Assembly: GCA_046328225.1 (NCBI GenBank)
Contig: JAXLWZ010000019.1
Span: forward strand, 4,998-68,997
DNA: 64,000 nt
Direction: 5' to 3'
Source of the DNA: Amarobacillus sp046328225
GTDB taxonomy: Bacteria > Chloroflexota > Dehalococcoidia > Tepidiformales > Tepidiformaceae
In this document: piece after piece, positions 24,788-34,033 of the stretch
How positions within the stretch are numbered: position 1 is the first letter of the stretch
Layout of the letters: each line of letters opens with the position of its first letter
Program-made: the position numbers and the translations under genes
The notes under the pieces: model-generated
The model's input: only the letters and a program-made list of their open reading frames with translations
Databases searched by the model: none
Told to the model about the DNA's origin: nothing

Positions 24788-25810
24788 TCAGCCGCTCCAG
24801 GGCGCGCCCGCCGCGCCGGAATACGAAACCAGCGCCTTCATGTAGTTCGAACGTTCGAATGCGGCCGGGTCGGGGCTCGTGGCGTGGCTGAGGCTGCCCA
24901 CCATCTGGCGCACGGCGTCGTAGTGCCGCTCGCGCATCCAGTCCTCGACGCCCCGGACCACGCCCTGCACGTGCTCCGGGCCGTGGATCAGCAGCGCCGA
25001 TGCCATCATCGCGACGTCGGCGCCGGCCAGCAGCGCCTTGAGCACGTCCGCGGGCTCGTGCACGCCGCTCGTCGCCGCCAGCGAGACATCCACGCCGCAG
25101 CCGCGAAGGATGGCAATCCAGCGAATCGGCAGCGCGAGCTCGGCCGGCGTGCTCAGCCGCACCGTCGGCACCACCGTCAGCGATTCGAGGTCGATTTCTG
25201 GCTGCATGAAGCGGTTGAAGAGCACCAGGCCGTCCGCGCCGGCCGCCGCGATTCGCCGCGCGACCGCGGGCAACGCCGTGAAGAACGGGCTCAGCTTGAC
25301 CGCGATGGGGATGCGCACGACGTCGCGCACGGCCTGCACGATATCGACGTAGCGCGCCTCCACGGATTCCGCGGTCTCGGTCGCGCTGGCGGCGACGAAG
25401 TACACGTTCAGTTCGAGCGCGTGTGCCCCCGCCTCCTCGATCTGCCGTGCGTACCGCGTCCAGCCCCCGGGGGTGATGCCGTTGAGGCTCGCGATCACCG
25501 GGATCGAAAGCTCGCGCCGGGCCTGCTCGATCGATTCGAGGTACGCGGCCGGCCGGGTGGCGTGCTCGGGGAGCGCGGGGAAGAAGCTTTGCGCCTCGAG
25601 GTAGCTCTCCGTCCACTGTTCGAGCAGTTCGTGCAGGTCCAGGGACTCGTGCACGATCTGCTCTTCGAACAACGAGCGCAGCACCACCGCCCCCACGCCA
25701 GCCGCCTCCAGCCGCTTGAGCGTGTCGATGCTGTCGGAGAGCGGCGACGCCGAGGCCGCCACCGGCGACGGCAGCGTGAGCCCGAGATAGCGGGTGCTCA
25801 TGTCAACCAT
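24788..25810 (-). CDS. Dihydroorotate dehydrogenase-like FMN protein linked to PFOR
   Basis: A 340-residue TIM-barrel protein of the dihydroorotate dehydrogenase-like group. STRYLGLTLPSPVAASASPL at the start, VIASLNGITPGGWTRYAR, the ELNVYFV strand, IAVKLSPFF and the phosphate loop ATSGVHEPADVLKALLAGA are recognisable. In true PyrD a catalytic Cys or Ser lies after the ELN segment; here the position is not obvious, and pyr genes are absent, so it is unlikely to make orotate. The family is regularly found next to nifJ, as here: its start overlaps the PFOR stop by 8 bases, and GGAGGAGG precedes the ATG at 25810. An ATG at 25801 is an alternative. Role in PFOR electron transfer is only guessed. 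Confidence 0.83.
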   Translation of the reverse strand: MVDMSTRYLGLTLPSPVAASASPLSDSIDTLKRLEAAGVGAVVLRSLFEEQIVHESLDLHELLEQWTESYLEAQSFFPALPEHATRPAAYLESIEQARRELSIPVIASLNGITPGGWTRYARQIEEAGAHALELNVYFVAASATETAESVEARYVDIVQAVRDVVRIPIAVKLSPFFTALPAVARRIAAAGADGLVLFNRFMQPEIDLESLTVVPTVRLSTPAELALPIRWIAILRGCGVDVSLAATSGVHEPADVLKALLAGADVAMMASALLIHGPEHVQGVVRGVEDWMRERHYDAVRQMVGSLSHATSPDPAAFERSNYMKALVSYSGAAGAPWSG

Positions 25811-28800
25811 GGCCTGCCTCCTCCGTGCCGGGCGCCGGGTGCCCCTGGTCCACGGCGATGATGGGCGGCGACACCCGTTCCACGTCCGCCAGCTGCTCGT
25901 AGAGCCGCCAGCGTTCGGCGATGTCGTCGGCCGCGAGATGGATGAGCTGGTCCGCGTCCTGCGGGTTGGCCAGGCGCAGCATCCCGAAGCGCGCTTCGCT
26001 CATCGCGAACTCCTCGAAGCGGATGCTTGGCTTCTTCGAATCGAGGTGGAACGGGTGGTCGTCGGACCCCTCGGGCGCTGGCTTGTAGCGATACAGCGGC
26101 CAGTACCCGCTGGCGACCGCGTCGCGCTGGTGGTTCATCGCCGTGCGCATGTCGATGCCATGGGCGATGCAGTGGCTGTAGGCGAGGATGATGGACGGCC
26201 CCGCGTGCGCTTCCGCCTCGGCGAACGCCTTCACCGCCTGGGCGTTGTCGGCGCCGAGCGCGATGTTCGCCACGTACACGTTCCCGTAGGCCGAGGCGAT
26301 CATCCCCAGGTCTTTCTTGCCCACCCGCTTGCCGGCCGCCGCGAACTTCGCCACCGCCGCGCGCGAGGTCGACTTCGATGCCTGCCCGCCCGTGTTCGAA
26401 TACACCTCGGTATCGAGCACGAGGATGTTGACGTCGTGCCCGCTGGCGAGCACGTGGTCGAGCCCGCCGAAGCCGATGTCGTAGGCCCAGCCATCGCCCC
26501 CGACGATCCACACGGACTTCTTCACCAGCACGTCCGCGACGCCGAGCAGGCGACGGGCATCCGGCGTGCCGAGCTTCTTGAGGTGGCACTTGAGCTGCGC
26601 CACCCGCCGGCGCTGCTGCTCGATGGCGCCATGCGAATCCTGGCGGGCGGCGAGGATCTCGGCCGCCAGCTCTTCGCCGGCCTCCGGTGCAAGCCGCTGC
26701 AAGAGCTGGCGCGCGAGCTCTTCGTGCTGATCGAGCGCCAGTCGCATGCCCAGGCCGAACTCGGCGTTGTCCTCGAAGAGCGAATTCGCCCACGCCGGGC
26801 CACGCCCATCGCGGTCCACCGACCACGGCGTCGTCGGCAGGTTGCCCCCGTAGATGGACGAACACCCCGTGGCGTTCGCGATGAGCGCGCGGTCGCCGAA
26901 GAGCTGCGAGAGCAGCTTCAGGTACGGCGTTTCGCCGCAGCCAGCGCACGCGCCCGAGAATTCGAACAGCGGCGTCACCATCTGGGATCCCTTGATCGTC
27001 GCGACCTGGATCGCCGAACGGTCTACTTCGGGTAGCTCTTCGAAGAAGGCGAACCCGGCCCGTTCGCGGTCCACGTGCGGCTCGCGCGGCTCCATGTTGA
27101 TCGCCTTGTGCTTCAGCACCGATTTGCTGGGCGCGGGACAGACATCGACACAGATGCCGCAACCGGTGCAGTCGTCCGGCGCGACCTGGATCGTCATCGC
27201 CGCCCCGGGCAGGTCGCGCCCCGACCATCCACGGTGCTGGAACCCCTCGGGAGCGCCCTCCAGCGCCTCCGGGTCGTAGACCTTCATGCGAATGGCGGCG
27301 TGCGGGCAGACGAGCGCGCACTTGGCGCAGTCGATGCAGATGGACGGGTCCCACACGGGGATTTCGGAGGCGATCCCGCGCTTCTCCCAGCGCGAGGTCG
27401 CCGTCGGGAAGGCGCCATCGACGGGCAGGGCCGAAACGGGCAGGAGGTCGCCCCGGCCGTCGAGCATCATCGCCGTGACGCGCTGCACGAATTCCGGCGC
27501 GTTCGCCGGGACGGCCGGCAGCCGGCGGTACTGGCTCTCCGCCCGGGCCGGCGGATGGACTTCGTGCAGTGCCTCCAGGGCCGCGTCCACGGCGGCATAG
27601 TTCCGTTCGAGCACGAGTTCGCCGCGGCGGCCGTAGGTCTTCTTGATCGCGCCCTTGATCGCGGCGATCGCGGCCTCGCGCGGCATGATGTTCGCCAGCG
27701 CGAAGAAGCAGGGCTGGAGCACCGTATTCACGCGGTTGCCCAGCCCGGCGTCGCGCGCCACCTGGTCGCCATCTATGACGAAGAGCCGGATGCCCTTCGC
27801 GATGATCGTTTCCTGCAACTCCAACGGCAGCCGTTCCCACGTGCCGTCCGCCCCGTACGGGCTGTTCAGCAGGAAGGTCGCGCCCGGCTCCGCGTGCTTG
27901 AGCACGTCCGTGCGTTCGAGCAGCCGGAATTGGTGGCAGGCGACGAAGGTCGCGCTCGTGATCAGATAGGTCGAACGAATGGGCTTCGGCCCGAAGCGCA
28001 GGTGCGACACCGTCACCGCGCCGGACTTCTTCGAGTCGTATTCGAAGTACCCCTGCGCGTGCAGCGCCGTGCCCTCGCCGATGATCTTGACCGAGTTCTT
28101 GTTCGCGCCGACCGTGCCGTCGCTTCCGAGGCCGTAGAACAGCGCGCGCACGGTCCCGGCCTCCTCCGTCGTGAACGCCGGGTCGAAGGCGAGGCTGGTG
28201 TGCGAAACGTCGTCGGTGATGCCCACGGTGAAGTGGTTCTTGGGCGTGGCATTGTCCAGTTCGGCGAAGACGGCCGCCGCCATCGCCGGCGTGAACTCCT
28301 TCGAAGCGAGCCCGTAACGCCCGCCGATGACGCGCGGCATCGTCTCGCGGCTGCCCATCGCCACCGACTCGACGAGGGCGGTCACCACATCCTGGTAGAG
28401 CGGCTCGCCCGTCGCGCCCGGCTCCTTCGTGCGGTCGAGCACGGCGACCGCGCGCACGGATGGAGGCAGCGCATGCACGAACGCGCGCGCCGAGAACGGC
28501 CGGTAGAGGCGAACCTGGAGCAGGCCCACCTTCTCGCCGCGAGCCTGGAGCGCCTCCACGGCTTCCTGCGCCGCGCCCGCGCCCGAACCCATGATCACGA
28601 TGACGCGCGTGGCGTCCGGTGCGCCCGAGTAATCGAACAGGCGGTAGCGGCGACCCGTCAGCGCCGCCAGCCGGTCGAAGGCGGCTTCCACCAGGTCGGG
28701 CGTCTCGGCATAGAACGGGTTCGCGGCCTCCCGCGCCTGGAAGAAGACGTCCGGGTTCTGGGCCGACCCGCGGAGCAGCGGGTGGTCGGGCGAAAGCCCC

Positions 28801-29417
28801 CGGTCGCGGTGCGCTTGCACGAGCTCCTCATCGATCATCGCGGCCACGATGTCGTCGTCGGCCGGGGTGATCTTGTTCACTTCGTGCGACGTCCGGAAGC
28901 CATCGAAGAAGTGCACGAACGGCACGCGGCTGCGCAGCGTCGCCGCCGTCGCCACCAGCGCGAAGTCCTGTGCTTCCTGCACTGAGGCCGAACAGAGCAT
29001 GCCCCAGCCCGCGCTGCGCACGGCCATCACGTCGCTGTGGTCCCCGAAGATGGAGAGCGCGTGCGTCGCGACGGCACGCGCGGCGACATGGAAGACGGCC
29101 GGGGTCAGTTCGCCCGCGATTTTGAACATGTTCGGCAGCATCAGCAGGAGGCCCTGCGAGGCCGTGAACGTGGTCGTCAGCGCGCCGGCCATGAGCGCGC
29201 CGTGCGCCGCCCCCGCCGCGCCGCCTTCGCTCTGCATCTGGATGACGCGCGGCACGGTGCCGAAGATGTTCGTCCGGCCCTCGGCCGACCACCCGTCGCA
29301 CAGTTCGGCCATCGCCGATGACGGCGTGATCGGGTAGATAGCGATGACTTCGGACACCTTGTGCGCGATCCGCGCCGCCGCCTCGTTGCCATCGACGGTG
29401 ATGGATGTGTAGTTCAC
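25803..29417 (-). CDS. nifJ: Pyruvate:ferredoxin (flavodoxin) oxidoreductase
   Basis: A single-chain PFOR of 1204 residues. Domain order is the N-terminal pyrimidine-binding domain with AIYPITPSSAM (near residue 27), the transketolase-C-like domain, the gamma domain, a ferredoxin domain with CIDCAKCALVCP (about 690) and CTGCGICVDVCP (about 748), and the TPP domain with GACAGCGETPYL, GDGWAYDIGFGGLDH (about 980) and VYSNTGGQASKS. It converts pyruvate and CoA to acetyl-CoA, CO2 and reduced ferredoxin. The chosen start is GTG 29417; upstream in-frame codons are Arg-rich and unlike coding sequence. The dihydroorotate dehydrogenase-like gene is translationally coupled. In a genome with P450 and complex I genes it could run toward oxidation or, with low-potential ferredoxin, toward carbon fixation. 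Confidence 0.96.
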   Translation of the reverse strand: MNYTSITVDGNEAAARIAHKVSEVIAIYPITPSSAMAELCDGWSAEGRTNIFGTVPRVIQMQSEGGAAGAAHGALMAGALTTTFTASQGLLLMLPNMFKIAGELTPAVFHVAARAVATHALSIFGDHSDVMAVRSAGWGMLCSASVQEAQDFALVATAATLRSRVPFVHFFDGFRTSHEVNKITPADDDIVAAMIDEELVQAHRDRGLSPDHPLLRGSAQNPDVFFQAREAANPFYAETPDLVEAAFDRLAALTGRRYRLFDYSGAPDATRVIVIMGSGAGAAQEAVEALQARGEKVGLLQVRLYRPFSARAFVHALPPSVRAVAVLDRTKEPGATGEPLYQDVVTALVESVAMGSRETMPRVIGGRYGLASKEFTPAMAAAVFAELDNATPKNHFTVGITDDVSHTSLAFDPAFTTEEAGTVRALFYGLGSDGTVGANKNSVKIIGEGTALHAQGYFEYDSKKSGAVTVSHLRFGPKPIRSTYLITSATFVACHQFRLLERTDVLKHAEPGATFLLNSPYGADGTWERLPLELQETIIAKGIRLFVIDGDQVARDAGLGNRVNTVLQPCFFALANIMPREAAIAAIKGAIKKTYGRRGELVLERNYAAVDAALEALHEVHPPARAESQYRRLPAVPANAPEFVQRVTAMMLDGRGDLLPVSALPVDGAFPTATSRWEKRGIASEIPVWDPSICIDCAKCALVCPHAAIRMKVYDPEALEGAPEGFQHRGWSGRDLPGAAMTIQVAPDDCTGCGICVDVCPAPSKSVLKHKAINMEPREPHVDRERAGFAFFEELPEVDRSAIQVATIKGSQMVTPLFEFSGACAGCGETPYLKLLSQLFGDRALIANATGCSSIYGGNLPTTPWSVDRDGRGPAWANSLFEDNAEFGLGMRLALDQHEELARQLLQRLAPEAGEELAAEILAARQDSHGAIEQQRRRVAQLKCHLKKLGTPDARRLLGVADVLVKKSVWIVGGDGWAYDIGFGGLDHVLASGHDVNILVLDTEVYSNTGGQASKSTSRAAVAKFAAAGKRVGKKDLGMIASAYGNVYVANIALGADNAQAVKAFAEAEAHAGPSIILAYSHCIAHGIDMRTAMNHQRDAVASGYWPLYRYKPAPEGSDDHPFHLDSKKPSIRFEEFAMSEARFGMLRLANPQDADQLIHLAADDIAERWRLYEQLADVERVSPPIIAVDQGHPAPGTEEAGHG

Positions 29418-29579
29418 GATGCAACCACCCCGGGGACCCCTCCGTGGCGTGACCGGGCGCATGGCGCACCGGCCCCGGGATCGAGGCTCGCGTGCGCGGC
29501 GGGCCCTCCATATGGTCGAAGGCCCCACATTCGCCGCCGCATTGGCCTGATCTGGCCATCTTTCCCGTCGAAGCGCCGC

Positions 29580-29585
29580 TAGAAT
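29580..29585 (+). promoter_or_regulatory. Candidate -10 box (TAGAAT) of the epoxide hydrolase gene
   Basis: TAGAAT, 5 of 6 to consensus, lies 26 bases before the GTG, with GGAGG (29601-29605) between. No clear -35. Confidence 0.42.
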
Positions 29586-29611
29586 GCGCGCCACCGCGCC
29601 GGAGGCCACCC

Positions 29612-30754
29612 GTGACCGATCTCGAACCGTACCCGCCCGCCTGGCTGCCCGATGGCGTGCGGTCGCGCTTCGTCGAAGGCGTCAACGGCCTGCGCATGCA
29701 TATTCTCGAGGCCGGCGCGGCCGATGGTTCGCGGCCGCTCGTCCTGCTCCTGCACGGCTTCCCGGAGCTGGCCTACAGCTGGCGAAAGGTCATGCTCCCG
29801 CTCGCCGCGGCCGGCCACCACGTCGTCGCGCCCGACCAGCGCGGCTACGGCCGCACGACCGGCTGGGACGCGGACTACGACGGCGATTTGTACTCCTACC
29901 GGCGGCTGAACATCGTGCGGGATGCCCTCGGGCTCGTCTCCGCGCTGGGGTACCGCTCGGTGGCGTGCGTCGTGGGCCACGATTTCGGGTCGCCCGTGGC
30001 CGCCTGGTGCGCGGTCACGCGCCCGGACATCTTCCGGTCGGCCGTGCTCATGAGTGCGCCATTTGCGGGCACGCCCCCATGGCCGTTCCCGGCCGCTGCC
30101 GCGACGGCGCGTGAGGGGCTCGATGCCGCCCTCGCCGCGCTGCCGCGCCCGCGCATGCACTACCAGCACTACTACCAGACTCCCGCGGCGAACGAGAACA
30201 TGTGGCACGCGCCCCAGGGCGTTCACGCCTTCCTGCGTGCCTACTACCACTACAAGAGCGCCGACTGGGAGGGCAACCGCCCGCACCCCCTGCCGGACGC
30301 CAGCGCCGCGTCGTTCGCGATGCTGCCCACCTACTACGTGATGGACCGCGGCCAGGGGATGGCGGAGACGGTCGCGCCGGTCGCTCCTTCGGCCGCGCAG
30401 ATCGCCTCGAACACATGGCTCCCGGAACCGGACATGGCGGTCTATACCGCCGAGTACGGACGCACGGGCTTTCAGGGCGGGTTGCAGTGGTACCGCTCGG
30501 GGAGCCTCGGCGCGCCGGAGATGGAGCTCTACGCCGGCCGCCGCATCGAAGTCCCCTGCATGTTCATCGCAGGCGCCAGCGACTGGGGCCCGTTCCAATC
30601 GCCGGGCGCGCTCGACCGCATGCGCGATGCCGCCTGCAGTGATCTCCAGGGCGTGCATCTGCTCCCCGGCGCGGGCCACTGGGTCCAGCAGGAACAGCCC
30701 GAGGCGACCGCGTCGCTGGTCCTGGACTTCCTCGCGCGGAACGCCGTCAGGTGA
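29612..30754 (+). CDS. Alpha/beta hydrolase, epoxide hydrolase-like
   Basis: A 380-residue alpha/beta hydrolase starting at GTG with GGAGG upstream. The oxyanion motif HGFP (48-51) and the nucleophile elbow GHDFGS (122-127) with Asp124 as nucleophile point to epoxide hydrolases or haloalkane dehalogenases and not to serine esterases. Later come a cap domain rich in Tyr (HYQHYYQ, AYYHYK), where epoxide hydrolases place their ring-opening tyrosines, an acid candidate in AGASDWGP and the catalytic His in GAGHWVQQEQP. Cytoplasmic, no signal. It overlaps the stop of the convergent CoA transferase by 8 bases. An oxidised-lipid or aromatic substrate would fit its P450/BVMO-rich surroundings. Confidence 0.85.
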   Translation: MTDLEPYPPAWLPDGVRSRFVEGVNGLRMHILEAGAADGSRPLVLLLHGFPELAYSWRKVMLPLAAAGHHVVAPDQRGYGRTTGWDADYDGDLYSYRRLNIVRDALGLVSALGYRSVACVVGHDFGSPVAAWCAVTRPDIFRSAVLMSAPFAGTPPWPFPAAAATAREGLDAALAALPRPRMHYQHYYQTPAANENMWHAPQGVHAFLRAYYHYKSADWEGNRPHPLPDASAASFAMLPTYYVMDRGQGMAETVAPVAPSAAQIASNTWLPEPDMAVYTAEYGRTGFQGGLQWYRSGSLGAPEMELYAGRRIEVPCMFIAGASDWGPFQSPGALDRMRDAACSDLQGVHLLPGAGHWVQQEQPEATASLVLDFLARNAVR

Positions 30755-33176
30755 GGGCGCCGCGCGCCACCAGGTCCTCAATGCCGGCCGCGTCGTAGCC
30801 GAGGACATCCGTCAGCACCTCGCGCGTGTGCTGTCCGAGCGCCGGGGCGGCGCTGAGGCGCGCCGGGGTTTCGCTGAAGATGGTCGCCGGGCCGTCGTAG
30901 GGCGTCGGGCCCATGACCGCGTGGTCGCACGTCACAAAGAAGCCGCGATGCGCGAGCTGCGCGTCCTCGTACAGGTCGCCCGGGCGCAGGACAACCGAGG
31001 CCGGCACTCCCGCGCGGGTCAGCCGTTCCGCGAGCGTGAATGGCTCCTGGTCGCGGCACCATTCGGCCAGCGCCACGTCGATCTTGCCGTCGATCTGCAG
31101 GCGTGCGGCAAGGCCTTCGAATTCGCTCCCGGCGAACGCCCCCAGCGGCGCGATGCCGGTCAGCGCGCGCCACTGGGCGGCGGTTTCGCAGGCGATCGCG
31201 ATGTACCGCTCCGTCCCGGCCGTCGCGTAGACGCCGTTCGGGCTGGCGTACAGCGATTTGTGCCCCTGCGGGCCGGCCACCCTGCCGTTCACGGTGTAAT
31301 CCAACACCAGCGGCTCGATGAAGTGGATGCTCGCCTCCACCTGCGCGAGGTCGATGAACTGGCCTTCGCCCGTGCGGTCGCGGTGGAGCAACGCGGAGGT
31401 GAGCGCGGCCACGCCATACCGGGGGGCGATGAAGTCCGTGTAGGCACCCCAGGGCGAGGCGGGCGCGCGGTCGGGCCACCCGGTGATGGCGTAGATGCCC
31501 GCCATCGCCGCGCCCTGGCTGCCGTAGCCGCCGTACGTTCGCTGCGGGCCGGTCTGCCCGCGGAGGCAGGTGCTGAAGCGGATCTTGGAGGGGTCCTTCG
31601 CCCGGAGTGCTTCGTAGCTGAAGCCCAGCGCGTCGAAGCGGCCCGCGGTGAAGCTCTCCATGACCACGTCGGACCAGTCGATCAGCTTCGCCGCCACCTC
31701 GCGCCCGGCCTCCGTCGAGAGGTTCAGGTTCAGCCCGATCTTGCTCGAGTTGAAGTTCGCCATGAACTGCGCGCGGTCGAGCCCGGCGACGTTGTCCTTG
31801 TACGGCGCCGCCGTGCGCAGGACGTCGGGGCGCGACGGCGATTCCACGTGGATGACGGTCGCACCGTGGTCCGCGAGCGCCTTCCCCACGATCGGGCCGA
31901 CACCCACCCAGGCGAAGTCCGCCACCTTGAGGCCCTCGAACGGCCGCCGGGGCCGCGTCGTCGCGGTTCGTTTCGGCCTTGGGGCGAAGGATGCGAGCAG
32001 CGCCTGGTGCTCGCCCAGCGCCGGCGGGAGCTGCGGCTCGAGCATCGGTGTCGCCGAAAGCCGCACGGGCACGCCGGGCACGACGCGGCCCGCGAGCGTC
32101 CGCCAGTACTCGCGCGCGTTCAGTTGCGGGTCCTCGATCAGGCCCTTGATGGTGTACGCCGGCGCCAGCAGCAGGGACGCCTCGACACCGATCGCCAGCA
32201 GCTCGTTCTGGGTGTGGCATTCGAAGTAGCGCCCGGCGGCGGCGAACGCGCGCTTGACCTCGGCCAGCGGGATCTGCCCGGCGGCGAAATCGGCGACCCA
32301 TGCCGACCAGTCGCGGGCGAGGAGTTCGATATCTGCCTTGCCGTCGGCCGTTGCGAGCGCCAGCACGGTCTGCAACGGCGTGCTGCCCGCGCGCCCGCCG
32401 AGGAGCACGCAGGTGATGTAGCCGTCGGCGCAGCGCCAGATGGGCGGGATGTTGAACCCGGCGATGGGCTGCGCCGGCGTTTGGCGGTTCTCGCCCGTGC
32501 CCGGAGGGTCGCCGCCGGTGACCTTCGGGAAGCCCGTGGCGTGCATCAGCGTCCACACCATGGCCGCCTGCGTCGAAACATCCAGGTACTGACCCTGGCC
32601 CGAATCGCCGCGCGCGCGGAGGGCGATGAGCGCGTCGGCGGCGGCCTGCGCCCCGCCGTGGAAGGACGCCTGCGGGTAGCCGATGGGCACGGGCGGCCGG
32701 TCGATGTCGCCCTGGAGCCCGAGGAGGCCGCCCGCCGCCTGCAGCGTGATGTCCGCCGCCGGTGTGTGTGTGTCCGGGCCGCTCTGCCCGTACGGTGAGA
32801 CCGAGACGTAGATGATGCCCGGGTTGGCCCGCGAAACGGCGTCGTACCCGAGGCCGAGCGCGTTCATCTCGCCCGGTTCGAAGCTCTCGATGAGGATGTC
32901 GGCGCGCGCCAGCAGCCCGGCCACCGCCGCGCGGCCTTCCGGCGTGCGGATATCGGCCACGGCGCTCTTCTTGCCGCCGCCGACCGAGAGCCAGTACAGC
33001 GACTCGCCGCTCGCGTCGGCGAAAGGCGGCATCGTGCGCGCTTCGGCGCCGCCGGGCGGTTCGACCTTCACGACGAGCGCGCCCAGCTCGGCCAGGATCC
33101 GCCCGGCCAACTCGGCCCGGGACGTCGAGAAGTCGGCGACCACGATGTCGTGGAGCGGCGGAGCGGATGTCGGCAC
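30747..33176 (-). CDS. Tandem family III CoA transferase (two CaiB/BaiF domains)
   Basis: An 809-residue protein of two fused CaiB/BaiF domains, about 1-400 and 415-809, whereas typical family III enzymes have one domain of about 400 and act as interlocked dimers. Each half keeps the nucleophilic Asp: D199 in GQGQYLDVSTQ and Asp near 608 in GEGQFIDLAQVEAS. Each also has the N-terminal VADFS/VADFAW strand and the ESF(E/T) loop. It would move CoA between a CoA ester and a free acid. A fused pair mimics the dimer and may permit asymmetric active sites. It converges on the epoxide hydrolase by 8 bases; a 184-bp gap separates it from the divergent pterin dehydratase-VOC gene. Substrate not identifiable. 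Confidence 0.9.
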   Translation of the reverse strand: MPTSAPPLHDIVVADFSTSRAELAGRILAELGALVVKVEPPGGAEARTMPPFADASGESLYWLSVGGGKKSAVADIRTPEGRAAVAGLLARADILIESFEPGEMNALGLGYDAVSRANPGIIYVSVSPYGQSGPDTHTPAADITLQAAGGLLGLQGDIDRPPVPIGYPQASFHGGAQAAADALIALRARGDSGQGQYLDVSTQAAMVWTLMHATGFPKVTGGDPPGTGENRQTPAQPIAGFNIPPIWRCADGYITCVLLGGRAGSTPLQTVLALATADGKADIELLARDWSAWVADFAAGQIPLAEVKRAFAAAGRYFECHTQNELLAIGVEASLLLAPAYTIKGLIEDPQLNAREYWRTLAGRVVPGVPVRLSATPMLEPQLPPALGEHQALLASFAPRPKRTATTRPRRPFEGLKVADFAWVGVGPIVGKALADHGATVIHVESPSRPDVLRTAAPYKDNVAGLDRAQFMANFNSSKIGLNLNLSTEAGREVAAKLIDWSDVVMESFTAGRFDALGFSYEALRAKDPSKIRFSTCLRGQTGPQRTYGGYGSQGAAMAGIYAITGWPDRAPASPWGAYTDFIAPRYGVAALTSALLHRDRTGEGQFIDLAQVEASIHFIEPLVLDYTVNGRVAGPQGHKSLYASPNGVYATAGTERYIAIACETAAQWRALTGIAPLGAFAGSEFEGLAARLQIDGKIDVALAEWCRDQEPFTLAERLTRAGVPASVVLRPGDLYEDAQLAHRGFFVTCDHAVMGPTPYDGPATIFSETPARLSAAPALGQHTREVLTDVLGYDAAGIEDLVARGALT

Positions 33177-33360
33177 GGCGCACCCTCACGCGGTGTTGGG
33201 CGCTCGCGGGCCGCTCGTGCAAGCGCGGTGAATCGTTGCATCGGCGAGAAGACGCCGCTGCGGCGCAAGCCTAGACCATCCGTGACGCCTCCGCGAGGGG
33301 CTACGCTGCCTGTGCCACTACATTCTGTCCCGTACAAATGCCCGGCGAAGGAGCACGCTC

Positions 33361-34029
33361 ATGACCGATTACCTCACCCCTGCGGCGTTCGAAGGCGCCG
33401 AAGGCACCCGCGATTGGCGCGTCATCGGCGATGGCGCCTGCGCGTTCTTCCGCATCGCCTCCCTGGCGGACGCGGCACGCCTGGTCGATGCCATCGCCCG
33501 CCTGTCCGGCGCCGAAAGCCACCGTCCCGATATCGACATCCGCCCCGGGGGCGTGACCGTTCGCCTGGTGACAGCCGAAGCGGCGCATTTCGGCATGAGC
33601 GAACGCGATGTCGTGCTCGCGCGGGAGATCTCCACCGCCGCCGCCGCGCTCGGGTTCGCGAGTGATCCTTCGGCCGTGCAAAGCGTGCTCGTCATTCCCG
33701 GCGGGCCGGCGGTGGCGGCGCTGGTGCCGTTCTGGCAGGCCGCGCTCGGCTATGAGCGCCGCCCGGACAGCCCGGAAGAGGACCTGGTCGACCCCGCCGG
33801 CCGCGGTCCCGCGTTCTGGTTCGAAGCGATGGAGGAGCCTCGCGGCGATGGCGGCGGCGCCGTCCACATCGCCGTCTGGGTGCCGTCCGAGCTCGCTGAG
33901 GCGCGCGTCGCCGCCGCGCTCGCGGCCGGGGGCCGCCTGGTCCGCGATGACTTTGCCCCGGCCTGGTGGACGCTCGCCGATGCCGCCGGCAACGAGATCG
34001 ACATCGCCACCATCCAGATGCGCTCCTAG
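33361..34029 (+). CDS. Fusion of pterin carbinolamine dehydratase-like and VOC domains
   Basis: A 222-residue protein. Residues about 1-105 resemble 4a-hydroxytetrahydrobiopterin dehydratase: DWRVIGDGACAFFRI, then ESHRPDIDIRPGGVTVRLVT and GMSERDVVLAREI follow the family's [E]-x-HHP[D/N]-x-V-x-L-T-x-H...D-x-x-LA pattern, with the second catalytic His replaced by Arg (HRPD) and the third in AAHFGM. Residues about 108-222 are a VOC/glyoxalase-like domain (VQSVLVIPGGPAVAAL, FWQAALGYERR, LVDPAGRGPAFWFE, VHIAVWVP, WTLADAAGNEIDIAT). Similar fusions occur in actinobacterial-type proteins. It may act on pterin-like or other compounds; no aromatic amino acid hydroxylase is nearby. It nearly touches the convergent MaoC gene. 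Confidence 0.75.
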   Translation: MTDYLTPAAFEGAEGTRDWRVIGDGACAFFRIASLADAARLVDAIARLSGAESHRPDIDIRPGGVTVRLVTAEAAHFGMSERDVVLAREISTAAAALGFASDPSAVQSVLVIPGGPAVAALVPFWQAALGYERRPDSPEEDLVDPAGRGPAFWFEAMEEPRGDGGGAVHIAVWVPSELAEARVAAALAAGGRLVRDDFAPAWWTLADAAGNEIDIATIQMRS

Positions 34030-34033
34030 CGCG

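Noticed and set aside
24846..24859. Perfect 14-bp palindrome TTCGAACGTTCGAA, similar to the repeat at 21922
   Set aside because: It lies inside the coding end of the dihydroorotate dehydrogenase-like gene and is explained by codons for FERSNYM; no promoter is near.
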